Positions 45,076-55,128 of a stretch of 64,000 nt of DNA are shown here, piece after piece. The position numbers and the translations under genes were made by a program. The notes under the pieces were generated by a model. It was not told the origin of the DNA. It was given only the letters and a program-made list of their open reading frames with translations, and did no database searches. Location of the stretch: positions 52,846,925 through 52,910,924 of the forward strand of contig OY821772.1 in NCBI GenBank assembly GCA_963682175.1, in the 5' to 3' direction. Source of the DNA: Triglochin maritima. Taxonomy: Eukaryota; Streptophyta; Magnoliopsida; Alismatales; Juncaginaceae. How positions within the stretch are numbered: position 1 is the stretch's first letter; each line of letters starts with the position of its first letter.

Positions 45076-47571
45076 CTAATTCCATTGGACACATTGATCT
45101 AATGTCCAACTGGGAACCATATCATATCCTCCACCACCATCAGAGTCGTCGGAGTCGTTCTCATTCGGATTGTCGACGTAGACATCATCTTCTTCAGTTT
45201 CTTCATCGTCGGTTTGGACATATTGCTCGTCGATGTCCATCGGTGGTTGAGAACTCGATGCACCTGGATCTCTAGAACTGATGTGAACGATGGCATCATC
45301 CATGCCACGACCTAATAATGGCGCGTCAGATGCAGTAGAACACCGCGGGTCAGATGCAGTGGACATGGATCGAGCAAAGCGTCTCCGTGAAGAAGAATGT
45401 CCCAAAGCTGCTTCCTCGACATCGGCCCATGTAAGCTCCTCTCCAGCGAAGACCGGATCTTCAGTTTCTACCAACCACGGATGCTCGTCGAAGAGATCGT
45501 ACTCCACACTGATGGGGTCATAAAATCCAGGCTTCTCCATCCTTTGCTGAAACCTTTGCCTTAACTTTTGGTTGTAGTTCACATACACCAAGTCATTCAT
45601 CTTCTTCACAGCCAACCTGTTCCTTCTCGTTGAGTGCAACTGCTCGAAGACACTCCAATTCCGCTCACAACCTGATGCCGAACATGTCAATCCCAACACC
45701 CTCACGGCCAACCTCTGTAATGCAGTCTCTCCCATGTCTGCGCCATACGATTGCCACCAATCTATAGGTCTTCTTTCCGACCTTTGTCTGACGACCATAT
45801 CCCTCGAGAATATTCCGAGGGAGTTCTTGTAACGATCAAGTAAACCGCAAATCTTGTCTTGTTCTGCAGGAGTGGGGACGAGCCGCTCTACGACATCCAT
45901 GAATCCAGGCATATGCTCATTGAAAGCTATATTTCGATCCTGAGGTGGGACGGAGAAGAAGGTACCAGGGTTGAGTAAGAAACCAGCAGAATGTAGCGGT
46001 GATGACATCATCTTCCCTGGACCCCACCTGGTGTCGATGAGGTCGATGACTTGCTTGTACAACCTCGGGTTTCCGTCAAAGTTCCTCATGATTTGTTCTT
46101 TGGCTTTCTCCATTGCGTCACACAGATATCCCATCGCTGGTTTCTCATCGCCGTCAACAAGTCTAAGAACCTGAACCATAGGTTGTGAGGCCTTCAGTGC
46201 CTTTACGACGTTGGTCCAGAAACCACTTTGTAGAATGGTCTCGGCAACTTCAGTAGAGATCTCCTTCTTTTTCTTGTTCTTTATCCAACTTGCATTAGGA
46301 TCGTTGTACCCCGGGGAAACAACAAAGGCTCGGAGTTTGTCTTTCTTCAGAAATAACCTTTGCAAACTCAGAAATGCGGTGGCAAATCTCGTGACAGCAG
46401 GGCGTAGCAGGTTCCCTTCAATGGCAATTCGCATCCTCTTCAACAACATGGCTGAGCTGTTGAAATGTTTGATGATCTTCCGAGCTAAAGCAATAGTCTT
46501 CAAAAACAACTTGCCAATATCCTCCAAGATGAGATCAATGCAATGCGCTGCACAGGGAGTCCAAAACAATCTCCTTCTTTTTTGTTGCAACATCCTACCG
46601 GCAAGTACGTACGCGGCGGCGTTGTCGGTGACCACCTGAACAACGTGTTCTTCGCCAATCTCGCCAACTACCTTGTCCATCAGCTTGTACAGGTAGTCTG
46701 CGGTGTGAGAGTGACCGGAAGCATCTACAGACCTCATGAACATGGTACCTGTCGGACAATTTACTAGAAAATTGATTATACTCCTACCGGACCTATCAGT
46801 CCACCCATCTGTCATCAACGTGCACCCGTATGTTGCCCAATCTTGTCTGTACGATTCTAGTATACCTCTAGTGTAGTCAATTTCTTGTTTAAGGCACGAG
46901 TCACTAACTTCATGATACGTCATGGGTTTAAGTCCGGGTCCGTAAGTACTAGTAGCGGATATTGCTTCCTTCCACTCAGGCGTCCTTACAGTGTTGAATG
47001 ATATACCACATCTATAGAAAAACCTAGCCCATTTTTGATTAATTGTTTTCCTATCTTCTTTTCTAAAGGTTCTTTCGATGGTTGTTTGTTGGGGGCCGGA
47101 AACCACGTCCTTCCCACGTCCGCAAAATGGTGCCCACAAACGTTGTTTTTGTCTCTTTCGACCAGGAACGGGGCGAGAACGGGAGGTTGGGGTCGGAGCA
47201 GAACCGGAACCCGACCCGGTTTCTAGATCAAATTCTATGTTTTCTCGGTCTACATAATCATCAAGACATACATTTTCGTTTTGTAATGTCCTACTGTTTC
47301 TAATCATGTATGCAGTTATGTCTTGTTTAATAGAGTCAGGAACTTTATCACAAGGTCTAGCATTGCTACCGGGTGTGTGTGCAAGATGTTGTTTGTGACG
47401 GGCTATACCACCTCTAGTTTCCTTACCACATAACTCACAGACAATACAATTTTTATCATTAGCGCTAATGTAATGGGCAGTATTCCAACCGGGGTCATTT
47501 GTACGGGTAGGTCTTAGGTCATCGTAACTCTCGTGATGCATAGGTAGACTAGTGCCGGGTACGTAAGCCAT
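45076..47571 (-). CDS. hAT-family transposase, intact 831-residue frame
   Basis: Single exon, MAYVPGTSLPM start, with domains in order. A BED-type zinc finger lies near residues 35-65 (CELCGKETRGGIARHKQHLAH). The DUF659/RNase-H-like core is near 240-360 (CTLMTDGWTDRSGRSIINFLV, VVTDNAAAYVLAGRML, WTPCAAHCIDLILEDIG). The hAT C-terminal dimerisation region is near 640-700 (GLTCSASGCERNWSVFEQLHSTRRNRL). An acidic tail (DDEETEEDDVYVDNPNENDSDD) closes it. Candidate catalytic acids (Asp in MTDGW, Asp in VTDNA, Glu in GCERNW) are present, with no stops or frameshifts. A minus-strand TATA (TATATAAA, 47845-47852) lies about 275 bp upstream. It would cut and paste elements ending in the CGCCTAGGCG TIRs. 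Confidence 0.95.
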   Translation of the reverse strand: MAYVPGTSLPMHHESYDDLRPTRTNDPGWNTAHYISANDKNCIVCELCGKETRGGIARHKQHLAHTPGSNARPCDKVPDSIKQDITAYMIRNSRTLQNENVCLDDYVDRENIEFDLETGSGSGSAPTPTSRSRPVPGRKRQKQRLWAPFCGRGKDVVSGPQQTTIERTFRKEDRKTINQKWARFFYRCGISFNTVRTPEWKEAISATSTYGPGLKPMTYHEVSDSCLKQEIDYTRGILESYRQDWATYGCTLMTDGWTDRSGRSIINFLVNCPTGTMFMRSVDASGHSHTADYLYKLMDKVVGEIGEEHVVQVVTDNAAAYVLAGRMLQQKRRRLFWTPCAAHCIDLILEDIGKLFLKTIALARKIIKHFNSSAMLLKRMRIAIEGNLLRPAVTRFATAFLSLQRLFLKKDKLRAFVVSPGYNDPNASWIKNKKKKEISTEVAETILQSGFWTNVVKALKASQPMVQVLRLVDGDEKPAMGYLCDAMEKAKEQIMRNFDGNPRLYKQVIDLIDTRWGPGKMMSSPLHSAGFLLNPGTFFSVPPQDRNIAFNEHMPGFMDVVERLVPTPAEQDKICGLLDRYKNSLGIFSRDMVVRQRSERRPIDWWQSYGADMGETALQRLAVRVLGLTCSASGCERNWSVFEQLHSTRRNRLAVKKMNDLVYVNYNQKLRQRFQQRMEKPGFYDPISVEYDLFDEHPWLVETEDPVFAGEELTWADVEEAALGHSSSRRRFARSMSTASDPRCSTASDAPLLGRGMDDAIVHISSRDPGASSSQPPMDIDEQYVQTDDEETEEDDVYVDNPNENDSDDSDGGGGYDMVPSWTLDQCVQWN

Positions 47572-47844
47572 ATCTTAAAACTAGACTAATATAAAATTTA
47601 GACTAATATGAAAATAAAATACTAATTAATTTAATTCTAAAGAGAAGTTAGAAAGAGTGCACTTGATTTTGACGGTTGAAGAATGAAGAAACGGATCGGA
47701 GACTTCACTTTCCAACTTCAAAACTAAGCACCAGACCGGAGACTTAATCGCAAAACTTGATGATTAGGAAGGTTGATGATGAGAATAGGATTATGAAGAA
47801 GAAGAGAATGAGAGATGTGTGAAAAATGAAGAGGTTTGGAGGGG

Positions 47845-47852
47845 TTTATATA
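47845..47852 (-). promoter_or_regulatory. TATA box of the hAT transposase gene
   Basis: TATATAAA on the minus strand (within CCTATATAAACCCC), upstream of the ATG at 47571 and downstream of the right subterminal palindromes. Confidence 0.5.
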
Positions 47853-48154
47853 GGATTTGGGGCTAGTGGCAAAGTTGTAATTTTTGAAAAAAAAATAATA
47901 AAAAAATTAAAAGGAGAGAGCCGTTGGAGAGCCTCCAACGGCTCTCGCCTAGGCGATCGCCTAGGCGAAATGATCGCCTAGGCGATCGCCTATTTCGCCC
48001 AGCTCTGCTGGGCGAAAGGCGGTGGTCGCCCAGGCGACCACCGCCACCGGCGACCGCCTAGGCGACCGCCTAACGCCTAGGCGGTCGCCTACGTAAACGT
48101 TGCATATTATAATAATTCAAAGATAAAATATTACAATACATATTACAAACATAA

Positions 48155-49484
48155 TTAATTCTCATTCCGTCCAAAACGTCGCCATATATTCTCGATCAAA
48201 TCGGCTCGCAATGCCATATGTTTTTGAGCGTTGCGAACTCGATCTCTGTTACGCAGATATTTGTTAATATCCACGATACGCTCAGTGGAATACCGGAGAC
48301 CCGACGGGTTTGAACTTTCACCGATTTCTTGAGGGCGCTCATGTATAAATTCGTTTATATCCACCAACTGTTCATAAGAGTCGCGTTCGTCCTCCACGAT
48401 CATGTTGTGCATGATTATGCATGCAGTTATAATTTTACCGAGAATGTCTGGAGTCCATGCTAACGACGGTCTTTTCACGATGGCGAATCTTGCCTGAAGC
48501 ACTCCAAATGCACGTTTCACATCTTTCCTCGTTGCCTCTTGAAATTGGGCAAATAATTTATCTTTAGGTGTTTGAGGAAGGATGATTGATTGCATAAATG
48601 CTGCCCATTTTGGATAAATACCATCTGTAAGATAATAACCCATATCATACGAGTTATCATTCACTTCGTATCTCACAGGTGGTGCGCGACCCTCCAGAAT
48701 GTGATCGAAAACTGGAGAGCGTTGGAGGACATTGAGATCGTTACACGATCCTGGGATCCCAAAAAAATGAATGCCAAATCCAAAGGTCGTAAGATGCAAC
48801 AGCTTCCAGAACAAGTGTCGGTTTTCCGCTTCGACCTTGATATTGTCCCTTCCAAGCAGCTGGACAATTCTTCCACTCCCAGTGCATACAATCGATACTC
48901 CCCATCATGCCTGGAAACCCTCGTAGCTCACCAACCTGGAGCAGTCTTGCTAGGTCCGCTGCGGTAGGGGTTCGTAGATATTCATCACCGAAATTGGTAA
49001 TGATACCTTGATAGAAATTTTGGAGAGATTGTCTTGCTGTTGCTTCGCTTAGACGTAAGTACTCGTCCACCTCGTCTGCCGCTACACCATATGCTAACAT
49101 CCGGAGCGCTGCAGTACATTTTTGGATACCTGATATGCCAAGTCGACCCACAGCGTCCAGTCGTTGCTGGAAGAACACATCGGTAGCCTCAAGCGTGTTT
49201 ACAATTCGAAGGAAGACATGCTTCCGCATTCGAAATCTCCTTCTGAAAACACGATCACAATACACAGGATTGTCATTAAAGTAATCTGCAATTAGACGAT
49301 TATAACCAACAGTGCGATCTCTATCTGGGTTAGAAGTTCGTCGCCTCCTGTTACGTGGTCGTTGTGCTTCGAGGTAAGAGGAGAGGTACTCGGCAACCAT
49401 TTCAGTTGTCTGGTCTATGGCCTCATCTAGGTCATCAGATGATGAAGACGAGGAATTAGAGTTAGAAGATTTGTCACTCGACAT
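48155..49484 (-). pseudogene. PIF/Harbinger DDE transposase with frameshift and lost catalytic Glu
   Basis: Start chosen at 49484 (MSSDKSSNS), about 45 bp below a TATA box; an upstream ATG at 49517 is too close to it. Order: Ser-rich acidic N-terminus, helix-turn-helix-like region (FRMRKHVFLRIVNTLE), DDE_4 core with first Asp in GSIDCMHWEW and second in GSCNDLNVL. One extra T in a T7 run (48771-48777) shifts the frame between them. The family motif DVERAFGVLQARFAI reads DVKRAFGVLQARFAI here, so the third catalytic residue is Lys. The end (RADLIENIWRRFG) is family-typical. This copy should be inactive. Confidence 0.92.
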
Positions 49485-49526
49485 AGTTGAGACTTGAGGT
49501 TTGAGGAAGACTTGCAAATGACCTTC

Positions 49527-49534
49527 TATTTATA
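49527..49534 (-). promoter_or_regulatory. TATA box of the Harbinger transposase gene
   Basis: TATAAATA on the minus strand, 43-50 bases from the chosen ATG at 49484. Confidence 0.6.
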
Positions 49535-49574
49535 ATGTTTTGTCGGACGACTGTTCATCATCACGCGTTGTTAA

Positions 49575-49915
49575 ACGAACTTTCAAAGTTGATTGTCACG
49601 CGTTGACTTCACTATTTGTTGTCACTCGTTGTCGACGAATCTCCACTGTTGGTTGTCACGCGTTGTCTTCACTATTTGTTGTCACTCATTGTCGACGAAT
49701 CTCCACTGTTGGTTGTCACTCGTTGTCGACGAATCTTTACTTTTTGTTGTCATGCGTTGTTGGACGAATCTCCACTGTTGATTGTGACGCGTTGTCGGAC
49801 GAATCTTCACTGTTGGTTGTCATGCATTGTCGACGAATCTCCACTGTTGGTTGTCACGCATTGTCGGACGAATCTTCACTATTGGTTGTCATGCGTTGTC
49901 GACAAATCTTCACCC
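49575..49915. repeat. Tandem repeat in the bidirectional Harbinger promoter
   Basis: About eight units of 35-45 bp share TTGTCGACGAATCTCCACTGTTGGTTGTCACGCG. They lie between the two divergent TATA boxes (49527-49534 minus, 49924-49930 plus), so they sit in the shared promoter region. Confidence 0.92.
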
Positions 49916-49923
49916 TTCATTGT

Positions 49924-49930
49924 TATATAA
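49924..49930 (+). promoter_or_regulatory. TATA box of Harbinger ORF1
   Basis: TATATAA, 64-70 bases upstream of the ATG at 49994. Confidence 0.6.
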
Positions 49931-49993
49931 GCTAACACTTCAAACTTCATTTCCTACAACTCATCCAAAGCTAGTCTCGCATGTTAAACAAAC

Positions 49994-51125
49994 ATGTCTT
50001 CTCCTGACCATAATCGTGACTCACGTCCTGCACGGGGTATTTCCCAACCACAATTTTACCAGTTCGATCCTTACAACTATCCAAGCTTACCACAAAATCC
50101 ACCACCACAATTTTTCAACCACAACAATATCACAACCCATTACCACCACAACAATATAACAACCCATTACCACCTTATGTCATGTATGCCAACCTAATTA
50201 GTGGACATGATCCGAATGATGCCGATGTGAATGATCAGAATCAGAGCGACGACCATCCCTCCTCCCAACCAACACAATCACCGCAACCAAATAAAGTGAA
50301 GGCGTGGTCAACGTTGGAGGATGAAGCGTTGATTTCGGCTTACATGCAGGTTAGTATGGATGCCATTGTCGAGACCTCACAGAAAGCCGGAGCTTTATGG
50401 GGTAGAGTGGCACGTGTGTACGAGCATGCTACCCGCTCGAACAAGAACATAGCCCCACGCCTGTCGGACTCCTTAAAAGGTCGTTGGAGGAGGTTTACGC
50501 CTCTTGTAATGAAATGGAGCGGTTGCTATGATGAAGCTGTACGACGTCAAAGGAGCGGATACAACCACGACGATGTAATTCGTGAAGCGCATGCTATTTA
50601 CGAATCCACTGTTGGTTCTAAGTTCTCATTTCTTCATGTATGGGAAATGTTACGTAAGTACCCAAAGTGGGAGTCGTTCGTTAAACCTGGTTCGGGAAGT
50701 GCAACACGTGCACGCCCACCCATAATTGAACTAGAGGAAGTAGAAACTACTCCAACATCAGGAAGCGGGAGTAAGAGGAAAAGCACGGAAGGCTCTTCGA
50801 CCCGGTCGTCTCCACCGAACGAAAGAACACCAGATGAAACTCCAGAACAATCCTTTCAGCGTCCGGAAGGGGTTAAAAAGGCAAAGAAGAAGGGAAAAGC
50901 TCGAGCAGTAATCAACTGGACGATCGGGTTGTAGACTTGTGTTCAAAACTTGAATATTGTTCGCAAGTTAGAGGTGAAAAATCGAAGCGAAAAACAATGT
51001 TGAAGCTGGCCACTGAGAAAATAGCATTAATGAACACATTATTTGGTAAATCGAACCGCACAGAAGTGGAGGAAAAGACACTTGGAAAGTTGCTGGATTG
51101 GGCTGAGAAAAATGGACATCTTTAA
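49994..51125 (+). pseudogene. Harbinger ORF1, Myb/SANT-like protein, two frameshifts
   Basis: The N-terminus (MSSPDHNRDSRPARGISQPQFYQ) is Pro/Gln/Asn-rich. A one-base shift near 50114 moves to the frame PQQYHNPLPPQQYNNPLPPYVMYANLISG. The Myb/SANT-like region is KVKAWSTLEDEALISAYMQV...SLKGRWRRFTPLVMKWSGCYDEAVRRQRSGYNHDDVI, then FLHVWEMLRKYPKWE. A basic linker (KRKSTEG, KKAKKKGKAR) precedes a second shift near 50900, and the end reads NQLDDRVVDLCSKLEYCSQ...LMNTLFG. In PIF/Harbinger elements ORF1 helps nuclear import and DNA recognition by the transposase. Its divergent partner is the transposase at 48155-49484. Confidence 0.88.
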
Positions 51126-51398
51126 ATTAGTTTAGTTATGTATTTAGTTGCTAATCGATTTCAGTCAAGTTTAGTTTAAGTCAAATTTCATGTTATTTCC
51201 TTTTTGTAGTAGAAATCTATGTTATGTGTTTGGTTGTTAATTTGTTTTGAAGTTAATTTAATTTATTTGAGTTTCAATTTTTTTGTTTACTATATTATTA
51301 ACAAATATTAATAAGTGATACACTTTAATTGATTTATTTAACAAAAACACAAGAAAATGTAATTTTTTTTAAAAGTTGGATTGAAACATATTGAACTC

Positions 51399-51520
51399 GT
51401 ACGAACGGCTGCCCAGCTCGCCGGTGAGCTGGCGGGGATCTCGCTGACCGGTCAGCGAGCGGCTGTCCAGCTCGCCGGTGAGCTGGCGGGGGTTTCAGGG
51501 GGCAGCGCCCCCTGAAAGGT
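51399..51520 (-). repeat. GC-rich palindromic module inside the Harbinger right flank
   Basis: It contains two copies of CAGCTCGCCGGTGAGCTGGCGGGG and the palindrome GGGGGCAGCGCCCCCT. On the minus strand it matches 35768-35880 in motif order. Confidence 0.8.
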
Positions 51521-51847
51521 AAACACAATTTTAAATTTGATATTAAATTCAATATTGATTTTGTATTATTATAGTTAATTCAATTGATTTATTTTATTAA
51601 TTATTATATTTATTTACAATTTATTTTAATTATATATATATTTATTAACATATTATTTAACTAATATAAATAATAATAAAAAATTCAACCAACCAGGTCT
51701 GACCACGTGGCCAGACCTGGGTCGGGACCCAGGTCGGGTCGCAGACCCAGGTCGCGACCCGACCCGGGTCCGCTCCCCATTAAGGGGAGCCAGGTCGGGG
51801 CGAATTTCGCCCCGACCCGAAAAGGGCCTCCGTTAAGGAGGCCCTAA

Positions 51848-53160
51848 TAGATAATCCCCGAAATATGTTCTCGTTAAGTTTGAGGTGTTTCTTTTGGCAT
51901 TGAAACCATGAGGTTTAGTGCTGATCATTCATGAAACCAAGCATTTTTCAATGAAATCAAAGATTATTACTTGAAGATTTAATGTTTAATAAAAGTAAAT
52001 TCGTTTAATTGAAATTCTCTTTGTATAAACTCCTTTTGAACTTGAAAATAAGTGTATATGTGAGTGGTAGGCTTGGTATATTTAAGAGGTGAAGTCGTTT
52101 TAGTTTTTTACGTTTTGGTTGATTTTAAAAGAACATTGGAACGGGAATCTCAAGAAGAACTTTAACAATATTATTTTTGAGATGTATAAATGACAAATTT
52201 ATGATCAACTATATGTCTATATCTAGAATAATAGCCTTTGCTCATCGGTAATTGATGATGCAGGAAATCCTTCAGCTAATAGTCCTAGATAGATGATTAT
52301 TGCTTAAAAAAACCTCACAGACGAATGTTTATTCTATCAATTGCAATTCAATAAACAACTGAGCATACTACAATCTGGAGGACTATATTTTTATGTTACA
52401 TACAAGTTACTAAATCTAGATGTGTATTTTTAGTTCTGTAAATACTTCATGTGAGTTAAAATCTAACCTGATGACACAATTCAAATATAACTTAGGAAAA
52501 CACAATTAAAATGATGTTTGTAGAGAAAGTTAGTGTATTTTCAAACAAATTATATATGTAATTACAGTTTATTGCTTTCCTGGAATACAATACTATTATT
52601 CCAAGGACTTCCTTAGACCACAATTAACGGGGTGCTCACTACCCCCAGACGACCGGGTCGTCGACCATCACCTTCGGGATGGCCCGGTCGGACCATGTCG
52701 TGTAGCACGTCCCTGTTGGTTTATTTATTTATTTTTATTTTTATTGTTGTATTTTTTTGATTGTGTATATGATCGAGTTTAAATAATTTGATAGTATTAT
52801 TTTGGAAATAGTTGGGTATTTATTGAGATTTATTAAGTTGAGTAAATAGTTGAATTTTCTTCTTCAAATAATCACCAAGAACAGGTAAACGGATAAACAT
52901 CCGGAATACAATAATAATATCAAAAAAAAGTCCACAAAACATGCTCCCTCTGGTTGCTCGCTCCGCAGGAGGTGCCGCCTCTGCCATCAATGCACTTCTA
53001 ATTAAACTTATAGACTCAACAAATCTCTCATTATGTTTCTGCTAATTATTAATAATTATCTGCTAATTAATATATTTTTTGTTTGAATTATTAATATTTT
53101 AGGTAAATATAATTGATTTTGGAATAGAATAAAATTCAGAAGATTCATTGTAACAAAGAA
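51848..53160. other. Intergenic, possible TE relic at 52617-52990
   Basis: No coding region recognised. TTAGACCACAATTAACGGGG at about 52615 resembles the Harbinger-family left end, and a GC-rich stretch (52640-52715) follows. No matching right end was fixed. Confidence 0.4.
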
Positions 53161-53607
53161 TTAAATAGTATATACTGGAAAGCGACCGAAACAAAGATTA
53201 AAACAAAAAAACAATGCAACTGTCATTAGTATCCAATTAACGAACACCTCATCGTCATTAATAAATTCAAACGTCCGCCTCAAATCCAATTTAAAACGCC
53301 TCCACACATCCCCATCAACTCGAACTACCAAATTGACCAAATCCGTTCGCGCCTTTCTAGGGTTCCCCACTCCGCTTCGTTTCCGATCCTCCACCGGAAC
53401 CCCCCGCGGTTCACTTCGCCTTCCGGTAAACCTCCACTTTCCGCTCCGATCCGTCACTTCCGTTTGGTCGACGGATGTTTCGATGTTTTTGTAAGGAGAG
53501 TTCGAACGTCTTTTTTGGGAGTAGAAAACGTGAAGTTTCAGTTTTTTCGTATTTGACGGTTTTCGGATCCATAAATATGCTGTTTTCTTTTCGAAGCGTA
53601 GAAACAA
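53161..53607 (-). CDS. Unrecognised 148-residue frame with C-terminal hydrophobic segment
   Basis: A basic frame (RRSNSPYKN, GRRSEPRGVPVEDRKRSG) ends in a likely membrane segment (NWILMTVALFFCFNLCFG). GC content rises over 53330-53460 compared with its flanks. I do not recognise a family. It could be a small gene, or the antisense of a CT-rich 5' region of the YODA-like gene 2 kb downstream. Confidence 0.3.
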   Translation of the reverse strand: MFLRFEKKTAYLWIRKPSNTKKLKLHVFYSQKRRSNSPYKNIETSVDQTEVTDRSGKWRFTGRRSEPRGVPVEDRKRSGVGNPRKARTDLVNLVVRVDGDVWRRFKLDLRRTFEFINDDEVFVNWILMTVALFFCFNLCFGRFPVYTI

Positions 53608-54118
53608 AGTTGTTGCCTTTTTCTGGAAATGTTTGAGTATGTTTGCTAGACTATGGTAGGGATGAAGGTCATCAAGTGTTGCGATTACTTAAAACGTAGG
53701 CCGTTCGTAAATTACCGTTTTTAGTTCGTCTTTTGTCAAGATCTTAGGCTGCAATTTTATTAGTCTCGAGTCTCAACTAGACTTTCTCAATATGCCTTAA
53801 TCAACTAGTTACGATTTTCAATTAGTACCGGATCGTCCGAATTTTCCAACCTATTCCCTGGAGATTTCCCCTATTTTGGTTTCTCCACATTTCTTAGAAT
53901 TTTCGCCTCAGTGTTTACCTTCCTAGGGTTGACTTATTCTGCTGTTGCATTCAACTGGTTTTCTTTCTACTGAAGAGTGTATAGATTTGTGCATATTTTC
54001 TAGAAATCTGAAGCGTTCTCTTCTTTAACTTGTGCGCCGTCATAGTTTGGCACTCACTTGATTTATCAATTTCGCAAGTGTAGATTTATGAAAATTATAC
54101 CTTGAGATTTTTTATTGT

Positions 54119-55128
54119 CTCCCCCCCCCCCCCCAAGTCACACCATTTTCATAAATGCTGAACAACAGTTACAAAAATTGTTTGCTCTAGACTGAGCTAA
54201 ACAGGTGCGACCCTAAAAATATGCCATAAAGGCTAGCTAAGCCAAGGAGATGGTGAAAAAACCTAGTTGGGGTGAACTAGGAAAAACCATCTCCTAGACA
54301 AATGACTTAGCTCAAATACAATCCTTTCCTATAAGAGAAACTAGGATAAAAAGAGCTTAAAAGAGTTAGTGGCACGTCAAAGGTGCGACGAACCATCCCA
54401 TGATTGCTTCAGATTTTGAGAGTGACGGAAGCCAACTTGAAATGAGCACAAAACCAATCCAACTTGCCATAAACGTTCAAGAACAATAAATGCATATTGC
54501 TTTTGCTGCAAATCCTCTGCCTCCTCAAAGACACCACTGCAAATCTCCATTATCAACCATAAAAGATGTAAGCATAATGGATTGAAAAGATTGCAAAAAA
54601 AAAAACGGAAAAATACTTCCCATTTCCGATCAAATCAATCTTAGGATTGATTTGATCGGGTCCCGAATTGGCAAGCCGATGCGAAGCAACATTTGCCATG
54701 AGCGCAATATCTCTCTGTCTTAGCAAAGGCATCAAAATGCCACTCCATAGCCTCCACAGCAGTAATCTCCATTTTAACCATAAAAATGTGAGTAAACTGG
54801 ATTGATAAGGAAGCAAATCTATGAATAAAATGATAGGAAAGATGGGAAAGAAACTTCCCATTTCCGACCAAATTGATCAATTCATGAACAATTTGGTCGG
54901 GACCATGAATGGCTCGCCAATGTGTAACAAGACATGTGCCAAACATCACAAAATCTACAAAACTGAGAAAGATGTTAGCCAAATCTAACACAGGGAAGAG
55001 CTTGCTTATCAGTAGAGATATCCTCTTCCGAGATTGTCCAATTCAGAAAGAGCATGATAAATCTTGTTATTTTTGCAGGTAATGGATAGATTAGCTAGGT
55101 AATCAGCAAGCCCATTGGCTTCTCGATA
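54119..55128 (-). mobile_element. LINE-type RNase-H-like fragment between 17-bp direct repeats
   Basis: TTGAGATTTTTTATTGT occurs at 54102-54118 and 55129-55145 and looks like a target site duplication. Inside, on the minus strand, 55070-55130 encodes REANGLADYLANLSITC, typical of the RNase-H-like domain of plant non-LTR elements. A ~210-bp segment occurs twice (about 54555-54760 and 54785-54990), sharing TTCCCATTTCCGA and a degenerate GPDQI...LIGNGK reading. The left end has a 14-base C run (54121-54134). No complete ORF remains. Confidence 0.6.

Larger units (their letters stand above)
44701..48093. mobile_element. hAT element, apparently intact (3.4 kb)
   Basis: Left end CAGGCACCGCCTAGGCG and inverted right end CGTAGGCGACCGCCTAGGCG are matching TIRs. 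They are flanked by TCAACGTT (44693-44700) and TAAACGTT (48094-48101), an 8-bp TSD with one mismatch. Subterminal regions are packed with CGCCTAGGCG palindromes (44701-44795 and 47938-48093). It encodes a single full-length transposase on the minus strand. Confidence 0.93.
44389..51844. mobile_element. PIF/Harbinger element with both genes, split by a hAT element
   Basis: Left end GGCCATCTTTAACCCC and inverted right end GGGCCTCCTTAACGG are imperfect TIRs, flanked by TAA (44386-44388 and 51845-51847), the trinucleotide typical of PIF/Harbinger. It encodes a DDE transposase (minus) and a Myb/SANT-like ORF1 (plus) that diverge from 49540-49920. A hAT element sits in the transposase 3' flank (44701-48093); without it the element is about 4.06 kb. 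Both genes carry frameshifts. The right flank contains a GC-rich module (51399-51520). Confidence 0.9.

Noticed and set aside
49540..49935. Open frames in three phases over the Harbinger intergenic repeat
   Set aside because: All three phases are open because the tandem unit lacks stops; the region is a promoter between two TATA boxes.
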